From positions 1-64,000 of the forward strand of contig JBEKJO010000019.1 of the NCBI GenBank assembly GCA_050011195.1: DNA of 64,000 nt, given 5' to 3'. Shown here piece by piece: positions 34,312 through 43,900 of the stretch (position 1 is the stretch's first letter; every line of letters starts with the position of its first letter). The position numbers were made by a program, and so were the translations under genes. The notes below the pieces were generated by a model. The model had not been told where the DNA came from. It ran no database searches and saw only the letters and a list, made by a program, of their open reading frames with translations. Origin of the DNA: PALSA-1440 sp050011195 (GTDB taxonomy: Bacteria; Verrucomicrobiota; Verrucomicrobiia; Limisphaerales; UBA8199).

Positions 34312-35136
34312 ATGCGCGTGCAACTACAGGTCGTGGTCAGTGGAGATTTCGACGACCTCCGCTCGCGCCATCTGCGCTTTCTGGAGGAAGCCGCGAAGTT
34401 CGGCGAGTTGACCGTGCTGCTCTGGCCCGATGAAACGCTCCAGCAGCAATCCGGCCAAGCCCCGAAGTTCCCGCTGGCCGAACGGCTTTATTTCCTCAAC
34501 GCCGTGCGTTACGTGACGCGGGTGGTTCCGTTGACCGCGCCGGTGGACGTCAACGCGCCGCCCGAGTTGGACGGCCCCAAACCGCAGGTTTGGGTGGATT
34601 GGGAAACCGAAGCCAGCGCCTCACGCCAAGCGTATTGTCGGCAGCACGGCATCGAGTATCGCGTGCTGCCGCCCAGCCAAATGGCAGGATTCCCTGAGCC
34701 GCCGCCTGTGGCTTCAACGCCCGGCCGCAAGAAAGTGGTCGTCACTGGCTGCTACGACTGGTTTCACAGCGGGCATGTGCGTTTCTGCGAGGAGGTCAGC
34801 GCTTACGGCGACCTCTATGTCATCGTCGGGCACGACGCGAACATCCGCCTGCTTAAAGGTGAAGGCCGTCCGCTGATTCGGGAGGACGAGCGGCGCTATG
34901 TCGTCGGTTCGATCAGGTACGTGAAGCAGGCGCTGATCTCCACCGGCGAAAGCTGGCTGGATGCCGACCCGGAGATCCGGCGGCTGAAGCCGGACATCTA
35001 CGCCGTGAATGAGGACGGCGACAAAGGCGGCAAGCGCGAATACTGCGAAAGACTGGGGATCGAATACCTCGTCCTCAAGCGCACGCCCGCGCCCGGTCTG
35101 TCCAAACGCTCCAGCACCGATTTGAGAGGTTTTTAG
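34312..35136 (+). CDS. Tandem cytidylyltransferase-like nucleotidyltransferase
   Basis: 274 residues from the ATG at 34312, 4 bp after the fucosidase stop. Two half-domains of the HxGH nucleotidyltransferase fold lie in tandem. The first (VVSGDFDDLRSRHLRFLEEA) has lost HxGH. The second keeps it: VTGCYDWFHSGHVRF (HSGH at about 152), AYGDLYVIVGHD, and a C-terminal SKRSSTDLRG matching the ISSTxIR motif. This resembles phosphoethanolamine cytidylyltransferases and the HldE C-terminal domain. Beside a GHMP kinase it probably activates a sugar phosphate. The nucleotide (CTP, ATP or GTP) is unknown. Confidence 0.75.
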   Translation: MRVQLQVVVSGDFDDLRSRHLRFLEEAAKFGELTVLLWPDETLQQQSGQAPKFPLAERLYFLNAVRYVTRVVPLTAPVDVNAPPELDGPKPQVWVDWETEASASRQAYCRQHGIEYRVLPPSQMAGFPEPPPVASTPGRKKVVVTGCYDWFHSGHVRFCEEVSAYGDLYVIVGHDANIRLLKGEGRPLIREDERRYVVGSIRYVKQALISTGESWLDADPEIRRLKPDIYAVNEDGDKGGKREYCERLGIEYLVLKRTPAPGLSKRSSTDLRGF

Positions 35137-35214
35137 CAAACCCCTGCTTTACCATGCTCACATTGGAGCCATCCCGGCCACCCTGTTCCTGGCACTGGAG
35201 TTGAGCGGCGTGCG

Positions 35215-37971
35215 TCACCGATCCCTTCGGGGCCTCACTTCAGTTCCCTGTTCCTTCCGCTCGACGACACAATCCACCAGCTTGACATCGGCTTCTTTGA
35301 CTACGTCAGGTCGAGCCACATTTTTGAAGATGCAGTTGTAGAGGCGCACACCGTTGATCTCCGCGCCGGGGAAGCCGACCACATTCAGCACCCGGGGCGT
35401 GTTGCTGACCGTGACCCCCTCCATGACAATGTTCCGGGCGGCGGGCTTGAACGGGCCGCTCGCGCCCTCTTCATAGACAAAATCAATCTGCAGCACGGCA
35501 TCCGCCAAGCGGCCGACGGCGACGTTGCGCATAAAGATGTTCTCGATGGTGCCGCCGCGGACGGCGTTCGATTTCAATCGCAGCGCGCGGTCCAGCCTCG
35601 GGCTGTCCATCTTGCAATCTTCGGCGAACACATTGCGGCAGCCGCCGGAGACCTCGCTCCCAATCACCACGCCGCCGTGGCCGTCTTTCATGGTGCAGTG
35701 ACGGATGATGAGGTTTTCCGAGGGCAACCCGACGCGCCGGCCGTCATTGTTACGGCCGGATTTGATGGCAATGCAGTCGTCGCCGGTATCAAACACGCAA
35801 TCCTCGATCAGCACGTCGCGGCAACATTCGGGGTCGCAGCCGTCGTTGTTGGGACCGTGGGAGAGGATGTCGATGCCGCGCACGATGACGTTGGTGCAGA
35901 GGGCGGGATGAAGCTCCCACATGGGCGAGTTGCGGACCCGGACCCCTTCGAGCAGCACGTTTCGGCAACGGTAGGTCTCGATGAAGCTGGGCCGCAAAAA
36001 GTCGCCTTCCCCGAATTGCCGCTGCTCCACGGGAACGTTCTGGTCCACCATTTTGATGAGCCTGTCGCGCGCGGCTTTTTGAGTCTGCGCCGGTTTGTCG
36101 CCTGTTCCCTTCTTGCCCTTCCGCAGCCACCAGTTCTGGTCGCTGGCCTGGCCGTCCAGCACGCCTTTGCCGGTCACGGCGACGTTTTCCTGCTCGCAAG
36201 CGTAAATCAACGGCGAGTAATTGTAGCACTCCATGCCTTCGAAGCGGGTCAGCACGGAGGGCAAATAAGCCTTAGGCTCGGTTTTGAACTTGAGCGTGGC
36301 GCCGTCCTCAAGGTGAAATTCGACGTTGCTTTTGAGGTGAATTGGGCCGGTGAGAAATTCGCCGGCGGGCACGATGACGCGGCCGCCGCCGGCTTTGGCA
36401 CAAGCCTCGATGGCTTTGCCAATGGCCTCCGTGCTATCGGTCTGGCCGTCCGCAGTTGCGCCAAAGCTTGCAATGCGAAACTCCCGCGCTCGAAATACCG
36501 GCGCTTTAATGCGGGCCAGGATTTCAGGCATTTGCGCCCATTCCGGTGCGGTCGAGTTCTTCAGCGTTACGGGCGGGGCGGCTTTGGCCGCCGGGGTCGA
36601 GGCCATCGGCAGACCGAGCAACCGCTGCATCTCCAACCCCGCCAGAATGAACGGCCCGACGCCTTTGAGATCATTCTCCACGATCGGTTCGCTGACGTAG
36701 TACTTGAACGAACCGTCGCGCGGATGGCCATAGCTCCCCAGGCCGGCGACCGAACAGCATTGGGTGAGCGACACCTGGCCGTTGGGGTCCGTCCTGACCA
36801 GTTTTTCCACGAGGCCCCGGTAAGCTTTGAGAGTGGCGGGCAGGTAATCGCGTTTGAGGCAGCCGCGGTTGATGCCTTTCGCCAGCGTATAGACGAACAT
36901 ACTGGAAGCGGTCGCTTCGAGATAATTGCCCTCGCGGCCACCCTGGTCCATCACCTGCCACCAAAGCCCGCTGGCCGGGTCCTGATGCTTCACCACGCCT
37001 GCGGCAAGCTGTTGCCAGGCGGCGAGGAGCTCGGGCCGCGCGGGATGCTCCGCAGGCATGAAATCGAGCACGTCTGCCAGCCCCATGCCGTACCAACCGA
37101 TGGCGCGGCCCCAAAAGTTCGAGGAGGCGCCGGTGGTTTTGTTGGCCCAGTCCTGCTCTTTGCTCTCGTCCCAGCCGTGATAGAACAAGCCGCTGGCCGG
37201 GTCGTAGAGATGCTGCTGGATCAACCTGAATTGTTTGGCCACGTCGTCGAAATCGGCGGCTGGGCCGCCGTGGAGTTCGGTGTATTGGGCGTAGAACGGC
37301 GCGGACATGTAGAGGCCGTCGAGCCACATCTGGCGGGGGTAACGCTGCTTGTGCCAGAACCCGCCCTCGCTGGTGCGTGGCTGGGTGTCGAGTTGCTTGC
37401 GGAGGAGCGCGGCGCATTTCTGATAACGCTCCTCTTTGGTCAATTGCCAAAGTGCCAGCACCGTCTTGCCTGGATTAAGGGCGTCGAGTTGGTATTCGGC
37501 GGCCTTGTAACCCTGGATGTTCCCGTCCGAGGCAATGAACGAGCCGATGGTTTTCTCGACGAACTGGACATAGCGAGGGTCATTCACTTGCTCGTTGAGT
37601 TTGAGCAGGGAGAGCGTGAACAGGCCGGCAGCATAATCCCATTTGCCGCCGCCGGGCTTGAACGCCAGTTTCTCGCCGCGCCGGGCCACTGTGGAGTCGG
37701 CCATGCGGACAGACCATTGCAGCGGGGTCGCGCCGGCAAACTCGTTCAGCGTTGACTTGCCCGTCGTCTCGACGAGGGCCAGGTTCCGCGGCAGCGGCTC
37801 ATCCACTGCCCGGAGGCTCGGCGTCGCAGCGAGGAGAGCAACCAGACTCAGCGCGGCGCAGGCGCAACCGGCAAGCATCGGAGGTGGAAAATGGAAGATG
37901 GCGTCGTCGTCGGCTGGGGCTTGGCGGCCCATAGAACAGAGGGACAAGTCGGGAGTTGTTTTAATCATGCG
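35215..37971 (-). CDS. Two-domain enzyme: GH105 unsaturated rhamnogalacturonyl hydrolase fused to GH28
   Basis: About 918 residues from the ATG at 37971; the frame continues 44 codons further up, inside the preceding gene. A membrane segment (ACAALSLVALLAATPSLRA) directs export. The GH105 domain (about 55-440) has GKWDYAAGLFTLSLLKLN, MWLDGLYMSAPFYAQYTE with the catalytic Asp, and FWGRAIGWYGMGLADVLDF. The GH28 domain (about 490-900) has ASFGATADGQTDSTEAIG, GPNNDGCDPECCRDVLIED, FDTGDDCIAIKSG and MKDGHGGVVIGSEVSGG, thus all three GH28 signature motifs. GH105 removes the unsaturated uronate end left by lyases and GH28 hydrolyses the backbone, so one protein couples both steps. The start overlaps the end of the next GH105 gene by 11 bp. 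Confidence 0.88.
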   Translation of the reverse strand, partial: RMIKTTPDLSLCSMGRQAPADDDAIFHFPPPMLAGCACAALSLVALLAATPSLRAVDEPLPRNLALVETTGKSTLNEFAGATPLQWSVRMADSTVARRGEKLAFKPGGGKWDYAAGLFTLSLLKLNEQVNDPRYVQFVEKTIGSFIASDGNIQGYKAAEYQLDALNPGKTVLALWQLTKEERYQKCAALLRKQLDTQPRTSEGGFWHKQRYPRQMWLDGLYMSAPFYAQYTELHGGPAADFDDVAKQFRLIQQHLYDPASGLFYHGWDESKEQDWANKTTGASSNFWGRAIGWYGMGLADVLDFMPAEHPARPELLAAWQQLAAGVVKHQDPASGLWWQVMDQGGREGNYLEATASSMFVYTLAKGINRGCLKRDYLPATLKAYRGLVEKLVRTDPNGQVSLTQCCSVAGLGSYGHPRDGSFKYYVSEPIVENDLKGVGPFILAGLEMQRLLGLPMASTPAAKAAPPVTLKNSTAPEWAQMPEILARIKAPVFRAREFRIASFGATADGQTDSTEAIGKAIEACAKAGGGRVIVPAGEFLTGPIHLKSNVEFHLEDGATLKFKTEPKAYLPSVLTRFEGMECYNYSPLIYACEQENVAVTGKGVLDGQASDQNWWLRKGKKGTGDKPAQTQKAARDRLIKMVDQNVPVEQRQFGEGDFLRPSFIETYRCRNVLLEGVRVRNSPMWELHPALCTNVIVRGIDILSHGPNNDGCDPECCRDVLIEDCVFDTGDDCIAIKSGRNNDGRRVGLPSENLIIRHCTMKDGHGGVVIGSEVSGGCRNVFAEDCKMDSPRLDRALRLKSNAVRGGTIENIFMRNVAVGRLADAVLQIDFVYEEGASGPFKPAARNIVMEGVTVSNTPRVLNVVGFPGAEINGVRLYNCIFKNVARPDVVKEADVKLVDCVVERKEQGTEVRPRRDR

Positions 37972-39274
37972 TTTCTGTATAGCGCAACAAGGCTGAGGCG
38001 CACCAGAGGAGGGGGGCCTGGCCGTGGAGGTCGCCGGCTTTGCGGGCGCGGGCGAGATAGTAGGCAAGGTCGTTTTTCTTGCCAGTGCCTTCGCAGACCT
38101 CACGAATGTCGCCGTTCGGGTTGAGATAGGACACGAGGCCGAGCCAGCCTTTACGGGCGGCGGGGCTGTAGGTCTTTTCGTCCAGCCACCCGTTTTCGAC
38201 GCCCGTTATCATAGCGAAGGTGAACATGCCGGTGCCGGAAGTTTCGGGCCAGGCTTCGGGATGGTCAATGAGCTGGCGCCACAAGCCGTCGGCGCCCTGA
38301 TATTGAAGCAACGAGGCCATCATCCGGCGGTAACCCTTGAGAATCCGGGCGCGCTGCGGATGGTTGTCCGGCAGAGAGCGGAGCAACTCGCTCATGCCGG
38401 CGGCGAACCAACCGTTGCCCCGGCCCCAAAAGAAGGGGACATCAGGCGCATGATAGAAAAGGCCGTTGGTCTGCTGCAGCTTATCCAGATAGGCGCTCAT
38501 TGTCAGCGCGGCACGCTCGAGGTACTTGGCGTCACCGGTGGCCCGAAAAGCCTGCACCTGCACAGCGGTGATCATGTACATGTCATCAACCCAGTAGCGG
38601 GCTTCGCGCGTGATGCCGTCGCGGGTCGTGTTTTCCCATTGTTTGTCGGCGAGGGCTTGGCCGATCTCGAGATACCTGATTGGCGCGGGGCTGAGGGTGG
38701 ATGAGGTGGAATGGGCCTCCTCTCTCCTGCCCTCTCCTCCTGTGGAGGAGAGGGAGAGAGCCGCGCTGGGCTGATGGAGCGCCGCACCCGGAGTCCCTGG
38801 CATTCGGGGTGGCTTGCCGCCAGTCTGAATGAAAATCTCCAGAGGCACAATGCCGAAGACGCGGTAGTCCACGTGGGCATTGGTTGAAATGTGGTTGGCG
38901 CCGTCGGGCGTGAGCAACAAGTCGAATTTGTGAATGAGTTTGGTCTGCAGGTCGCGGTCGTTAAGGAGTTTGGCGGTGGTGAGGGAGCCGTACCAGGCGC
39001 AGGCCTCGGGGTAAATGACGTGCTGGCGTTTGGGATTGGTTTCGAAATTGAACTTCCGGGCGGCGAAGTTTTCGGCGACAAGTTTGCCGACGCGTTCAGG
39101 CTCTGCCTCGGCAGGCCAGTGGCCGAATTCGGCGAGAGCGGTTGTGCCGGGCTGGAGCGGGGCGCTCCGTTCCGGGCCGGCTTTCCGGGCAGGTGCGTCC
39201 TGGGCGAGCAGGCTCTGGCAGCCGCCGGTGATAAGGGCGGCTGTCGTGAGGAAGAGAGCGAACCGGTTTAGCAT
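37961..39274 (-). CDS. GH105 unsaturated rhamnogalacturonyl hydrolase
   Basis: 437 residues. The signal segment LTTAALITGGCQSLLAQ contains a possible lipobox (ITGGC). The (alpha/alpha)6 core has AWYGSLTTAKLLND, ISTNAHVDYRVFGIVPLEIF, the catalytic region ARYWVDDMYMITAVQVQAF and FFWGRGNGWFAAGMSELL. GH105 enzymes (YteR type) cut the unsaturated galacturonyl-rhamnose bond. Between residues about 155 and 200 the family alignment is interrupted by a Ser/Pro/Gly-rich stretch encoded by a palindromic repeat (38690-38810). It shares an 11-bp overlap with the downstream GH105-GH28 gene. Confidence 0.87.
   Translation of the reverse strand: MLNRFALFLTTAALITGGCQSLLAQDAPARKAGPERSAPLQPGTTALAEFGHWPAEAEPERVGKLVAENFAARKFNFETNPKRQHVIYPEACAWYGSLTTAKLLNDRDLQTKLIHKFDLLLTPDGANHISTNAHVDYRVFGIVPLEIFIQTGGKPPRMPGTPGAALHQPSAALSLSSTGGEGRREEAHSTSSTLSPAPIRYLEIGQALADKQWENTTRDGITREARYWVDDMYMITAVQVQAFRATGDAKYLERAALTMSAYLDKLQQTNGLFYHAPDVPFFWGRGNGWFAAGMSELLRSLPDNHPQRARILKGYRRMMASLLQYQGADGLWRQLIDHPEAWPETSGTGMFTFAMITGVENGWLDEKTYSPAARKGWLGLVSYLNPNGDIREVCEGTGKKNDLAYYLARARKAGDLHGQAPLLWCASALLRYTETHD
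38730..38754. repeat. Palindromic repeat inside the GH105 gene
   Basis: CCCTCTCCTCC and GGAGGAGAGGG are perfect 11-bp arms around TGT. Hairpins of this CTCTCC/GGAGAG type are usually intergenic. Here it sits in frame and codes for a low-complexity insert (about ALSLSSTGGEGRREE). Confidence 0.65.
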
Positions 39275-39366
39275 AAGGGTTCAATCTCTTGGGACAATGT
39301 TGGCAACGAATTCGCTTGAGTGAGCATCCAAGTACGGCAGAGCGCCGCAGGGCGGACGCGCCCCGC

Positions 39367-40548
39367 TCATTGAGCCGAGAGGCTCACCTCAATCGGGGAC
39401 TGAAGGGCCTGCGCGGACTGGTCCACGTAGGTTTTCCATTCTTCGTAGCCGGCGAACTGGCCGCTGGCGTCCCAGAAAAACCCCGCCCACCAGGAGGTGA
39501 CGTTGTTGTCGGGCACTTTCGCCAGCATAAGCAGATTGAGTTTGTCCTCGGTCTGCTTCACGAACAGCTTCGGGTCAACCAGGACGGCGCAGCCCCAGTG
39601 GCCGGAGCGTTTCTTGTCCTCTTTCACGGGTTCCCAAGCCGTCAGGGTGCCACGTTCCGCGTTCAGGTCCTTCTGGACGATGTCCACTTTGCGCAGGCCG
39701 ATGCCGGTGGTAAGCGGCGCCGTTCTGCCGGGGCGGGTATAGGGCTTGTAGAAGCTTTGGTAGTGGTCGAGGTTTTGGCCGGCATCGAGGGTGACACGCT
39801 TAACTTCGGAGACGCTGATGCCGTTGACTTCAAAGGGTTCGTAGGTCAACTCGAACATGACGCGGATGGGACCGCAGGCGAGAACACGGGAACCGGTGAA
39901 GTTCCTGGAGACCCAAAGGCGGTCGGCGGCCCAAATGCCGTTGCCGCCATTGCCCCGGCTCCGGCCGGCGGAGTAAAAATCCGCTCCGTCACCGTTGTCC
40001 TCGTGGTAGTTCTCGAGGAGGTACCAGTCGTTGACGACCAGGCGGGTGGTGCGTTTGGACCAGACATCAACGGTGCTGCTGCAGAGAGGTTCGTTCTTCC
40101 AGGTCTCGAGCGCCTGGCCATACATGCGGTGGGCGATGCGGTCGTTTTCCCAGGCGAAGTCGTCGAACCGTTCACGGACGAAGCGGCCGAAGGCTTTGAA
40201 TTGGTCCTTGTTGTATTCCCACTTCTCACCGGCGCTAACGGTGAACGTTTTGGTTTCAGCGGCGGCGAAGTCGGCCTGAAAGATCACCGTGTCGGGGACA
40301 TAGTCGCCGTGGGTATCAACGGCCTGGCAAAGCAAGTCTTTGCCGGCGGCGTCCTGGACATGAATCCGGGCTAGGTTTTTCTGGGCGAGCGGTTCGAGGT
40401 CTTTGGCTGTGAGCTGGATGGTTTGACTGGGGCGGGCGAAGGGAAGTTTGTTGACCGCCTTGACGATGAGGTGGCCGCTGGCGGCCTGGCCGAGCGCAGG
40501 CAAAGCGGCGAAGAGTATGGTCGCGAGAATGTTTTGAATTCGTTTCAT
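39367..40548 (-). CDS. Secreted DUF4861-type protein
   Basis: 393 residues. A signal peptide (NILATILFAALPALGQA) is followed by a beta-rich domain beginning HLIVKAVNKLPFARPSQTI, then TRLVVNDWYLLENYHEDNG, DFYSAGRSRGNGGNGIW and GIGLRKVDIVQKDL, and ending with VTSWWAGFFWDASGQF. From memory, DUF4861 proteins of this size and layout accompany rhamnogalacturonan-degrading loci. No catalytic residue is known to me, so I name no reaction. It lies 93 bp upstream of the GH105 gene on the same strand, probably the first gene of that operon. Confidence 0.72.
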   Translation of the reverse strand: MKRIQNILATILFAALPALGQAASGHLIVKAVNKLPFARPSQTIQLTAKDLEPLAQKNLARIHVQDAAGKDLLCQAVDTHGDYVPDTVIFQADFAAAETKTFTVSAGEKWEYNKDQFKAFGRFVRERFDDFAWENDRIAHRMYGQALETWKNEPLCSSTVDVWSKRTTRLVVNDWYLLENYHEDNGDGADFYSAGRSRGNGGNGIWAADRLWVSRNFTGSRVLACGPIRVMFELTYEPFEVNGISVSEVKRVTLDAGQNLDHYQSFYKPYTRPGRTAPLTTGIGLRKVDIVQKDLNAERGTLTAWEPVKEDKKRSGHWGCAVLVDPKLFVKQTEDKLNLLMLAKVPDNNVTSWWAGFFWDASGQFAGYEEWKTYVDQSAQALQSPIEVSLSAQ

Positions 40549-40808
40549 AGCGTGCGGGCACTGTTAGCGGATTCGGCCTGGGAGTCCAAGAATTATTTGC
40601 GAGGGTGAAAGTCGCGAGTCCTGTGCCGTGTCCAGCGCATGACGGCCCTTTGCGGCAACCGCCTCTGCTGCGCCAGTCGAGACGTGGCCTTGCCTGGATT
40701 TGATGGACTACCGTGGAGCACATGAGACATGGGGCCTTTAGTTGTTCGGCGTTTCGTCGCGACCGGAAAACCCTTGCGGCTCCCTTTGGGATCGCGGCCC
40801 CCCCCACC
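40549..40808. other. Divergent intergenic region
   Basis: 260 bp between the start of the DUF4861 gene and leader repeat copy B. No gene or clear promoter boxes are recognised. A C-tract lies at 40800-40805. Confidence 0.4.
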
Positions 40809-40934
40809 GGCCAACGGCATCACCATAACTGGCGATGGCAAACCCCGACTCATTCGCTATGTTCTCACACAAAATGACGTCTTTGGTCGCTGCCAGAAAA
40901 CATCCAAACCCGTGATAACCGGTCGAACACAAAA
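40809..40934. repeat. 125-bp repeat, copy B, leader of a large secreted protein gene
   Basis: Second copy of the repeat at 20223-20347. It ends 7 bp before the GTG start at 40942. The plus-strand frame of the downstream gene continues through it by chance, and on the minus strand both copies keep an open frame reading KDVI-CENIA-ESGFAIASYG. Why the copies stayed almost identical is unknown. Confidence 0.8.
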
Positions 40935-40941
40935 TAAAATA

Positions 40942-43900
40942 GTGGCTGCTCTGCACTGGTCTGGTGTTCTGGCCATGTTCCTGCACCAATCCGTCGTCGC
41001 GCAGACCAGCCGCGTCATCGTGCCCGACCCGCAGGATTGGGTGTTGAATGCGCACGGGAATTTCGCGGGGCAGATTGAGCGCCCACTGCGTTATTTTCCC
41101 GACGGGCGCGATTTCGTTATCACCAACGGGGTGGAATTTTTCAACCGCCCGCTCTACTGCATGAACGCGCCGTTCCGCGCGGACGGCGGGGACAAGCCTG
41201 AGTTTTCGCTCTACCTGCCGGGGCGCGGCGGCAATCTGCGTTTCGGCCTCAAGACTTCCGGCGGCGTGAAGTGGCTGAACGACGCGAGGCAAATCGTCGC
41301 GCGCTACCGCCCCGGTTCAATGCTGTATGAAGTGCGCGACCCGCTGCTGGGTGATTCGGTTTTGAATCTCGCCGTGCTGCCGTTGAGCGAAACGAGGGGA
41401 ATCATCGCGCGGGCGGAATTGTGGGGCGCGATCTCGCCGGTCGAATGGGTCTGGGTGTTCGGCGGGGCGAACGGCATGAAAGGCCAGCGCGGCGGCGACA
41501 TCGGCTGCGAGCGCGAACCGGTGGCGAAATTCTTCCAACTGCGCGCGGAGCAATGCGCGGACAGCGAGTTATCCATCACGCAGAACGCCTTCGTTCTACG
41601 CAGCAAGACCGCAACGATTGCAGGTGTGGCCTCCGCGGGGTCGGAACTTGCCGTAGCCGACGCGAGCCAGTGGGCGAACCTGGCCGGGTTGCTTGCGTCC
41701 GCCAACGGGAGGGAGCGCTTGCCCGTGGTCGTGGGACGCGTTGTATTGTCCCAAGGGCAGCCGGTTTATCTCGCATTGCGACAACTCGAGCATAACTCGC
41801 AAGCTGTGAGCGCCGCCGGTTTGCCGAACTTCTTCTCCACTGCCGAGGGGCGTCGCCGCGCGATTGCGGAGCGCGTCGTCGTAGAGACGCCCGATGCGTT
41901 CATCAACGCTGCTGCGGCTGCCTTGAACGTCGCGGCGGATGCGGTTTGGGACAACAAGCAGCAGGCGTTCATGCACGGCGCGGTCGCGTGGCGGACGCGG
42001 TTGCTCGGCTGGCGCGGTTCTTACGCCGGCGACGAACTCGGCTGGCACCAGCGCACGGCGGCGCATTTCGCGGGCTTTGCGAAACAACAGAACACGCGTC
42101 CCGTGCTGGAAACACTCCCGCCCGCTGATGAAAACGCGAATCTTGCGCGCAACGAAGCCGGACTCCACTCGAACGGTGACATGACAAAGTCGCACTACGA
42201 CATGAACCTGGTGGCAGTGGATGCGTTCTTCCGTCACTTGTTGTGGACGGGCGATCTGGATTACGCGCGGCAGATGTGGCCGACGATTGAGCGGCATCTC
42301 GCTTGGGAGCGGAGGCTTTTCCGCCGGGAGTTCGGCGCGGACAAACTTCCTCTCTACGAAGTTTACGCCGCGATTTGGGCGAGCGACAATATGCAATACA
42401 ACGGCGGCGGCGTGACGCACGCGTCGGCCTACAACTACTGGCACAACAAAATGGCGGCGCGCGTGGCGAAGTTACTGGGCAAAGACACCGCGCTTTACGA
42501 GCGCGAGGCGGATTTGATTTTGCAGGCGATGCAAAAACATCTCTGGCTCGCGAATGAAGGCTGGTTCGCGGAGTTCAAAGATTATCTCGGCTTGCAACTC
42601 GCGCATCCGAACGCGGGGTTGTGGACATTTTATCATACGCTCGACTCGGAAGTGCCGACGCCGTTCGAGGCGTGGCAGATGACGCGGTTCGTGGACACTC
42701 AGATTGCGCACATCCCGATTCGCGGGCCGGGCGTGCCGCCAGAGCACCTCTTCACGCTGCCGGAGACGAGTTGGATGCCTTACATGTGGTCCGTCAACAA
42801 TGTCGTGATGGCGGAAGTCGCGCACACGTCGCTCGCGTATTGGCAGGCGGGGCGCGCGGAGGCAGCCTTCCCCGTCTTCAAAGGTTGTTTGCTCAACAGC
42901 ATGTTCCTCGGTCTCTGTCCGGGCAACGTGGGCGCGATGACCTGCTTCGACATGGCGCGCGGCGAGGCGCAACGTGATTTCGCCGACGGCTGCGGCGCGA
43001 CTTCACGGGCGCTGGTCGAGGGACTTTTCGGCGTGCAGCCGGACGCACTCGCCGGGGAATTGAAAATCCGTCCCGGATTTCCGGCGCAATGGAATCACGC
43101 GCGCATCACGCATCCCGATTTGAATTTCGCTTTCCGGCGCGTGGGTTCCACGGAAACATTTTCTGTTGAGCAGAAGTTTTCCAAGCCGCAGGCGTTGCGT
43201 TTGGAGATCCCCGCGCTGCGCGAAAGCGTTGGGAGCCTGACGGTGAATGGCCAGCCGGCCAAGTGGCAGATGGTCAAGGATTGCGTCGGTTGGCCGCGCA
43301 TTGAAATTGAAGACGCGGCGGCAGCGCGCCAGGAAGTTGTCATTCAATGGCGTGGCCCAACGCCAGCCGGTGTGAGCGCTCCGGCGGCCTTGGTGCGCGG
43401 CGGCGAACTGGAAGCGAAGATTGGCGGACACGAACTCTCGACCGTCAACGATCCGCAAAACGCCTTGAGCCAACTCGTCGTGGGTGAGTTTGGCTTTCAC
43501 GCGCAAGCGACGGGCTCGCCGGGCCAGCGCACGGTGTTTGCCCATCTGCGGCAGGGCGAGTTGAATTGGTGGCAGCCGGTGACTTTTGAGATCCGGGCCG
43601 GGCCGGAGGCCGGCGCCCCGGACGTAATGGACTGGAAAAAAAACTTGCCCGCAACAGCGAGGTTTGAGTCGGTTGATCTCACGCCGGTGTTCAATGACAA
43701 AGTTACGCAGATTTTCCGCAACGAATATCGTTCGCCGCGCTCGCCCTTCGTTTCACTGGCGCAGCCCAAGCAAGGCATTGGCGGCTGGTGCGATTTCAAA
43801 ACCCGCTTTACCGTGGACGATGCCGGTCTGCGCGCCGCGGCGGCGCGGGGGGGCGGGAAAATCATTTTGCCGAACGGTGTGCCGTTACAGACGCCGGGCG

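Noticed and set aside
35677..37755. 692-codon plus-strand ORF
   Set aside because: Antisense to the GH105-GH28 gene. The composition (Val, Gly, His, Ala rich) is that of a shadow frame in GC-rich DNA.
40729..40941. N-terminal 71 codons of the large glycosidase-like protein
   Set aside because: They translate the repeat and an upstream C-tract. A GTG after the repeat opens directly into a signal peptide.
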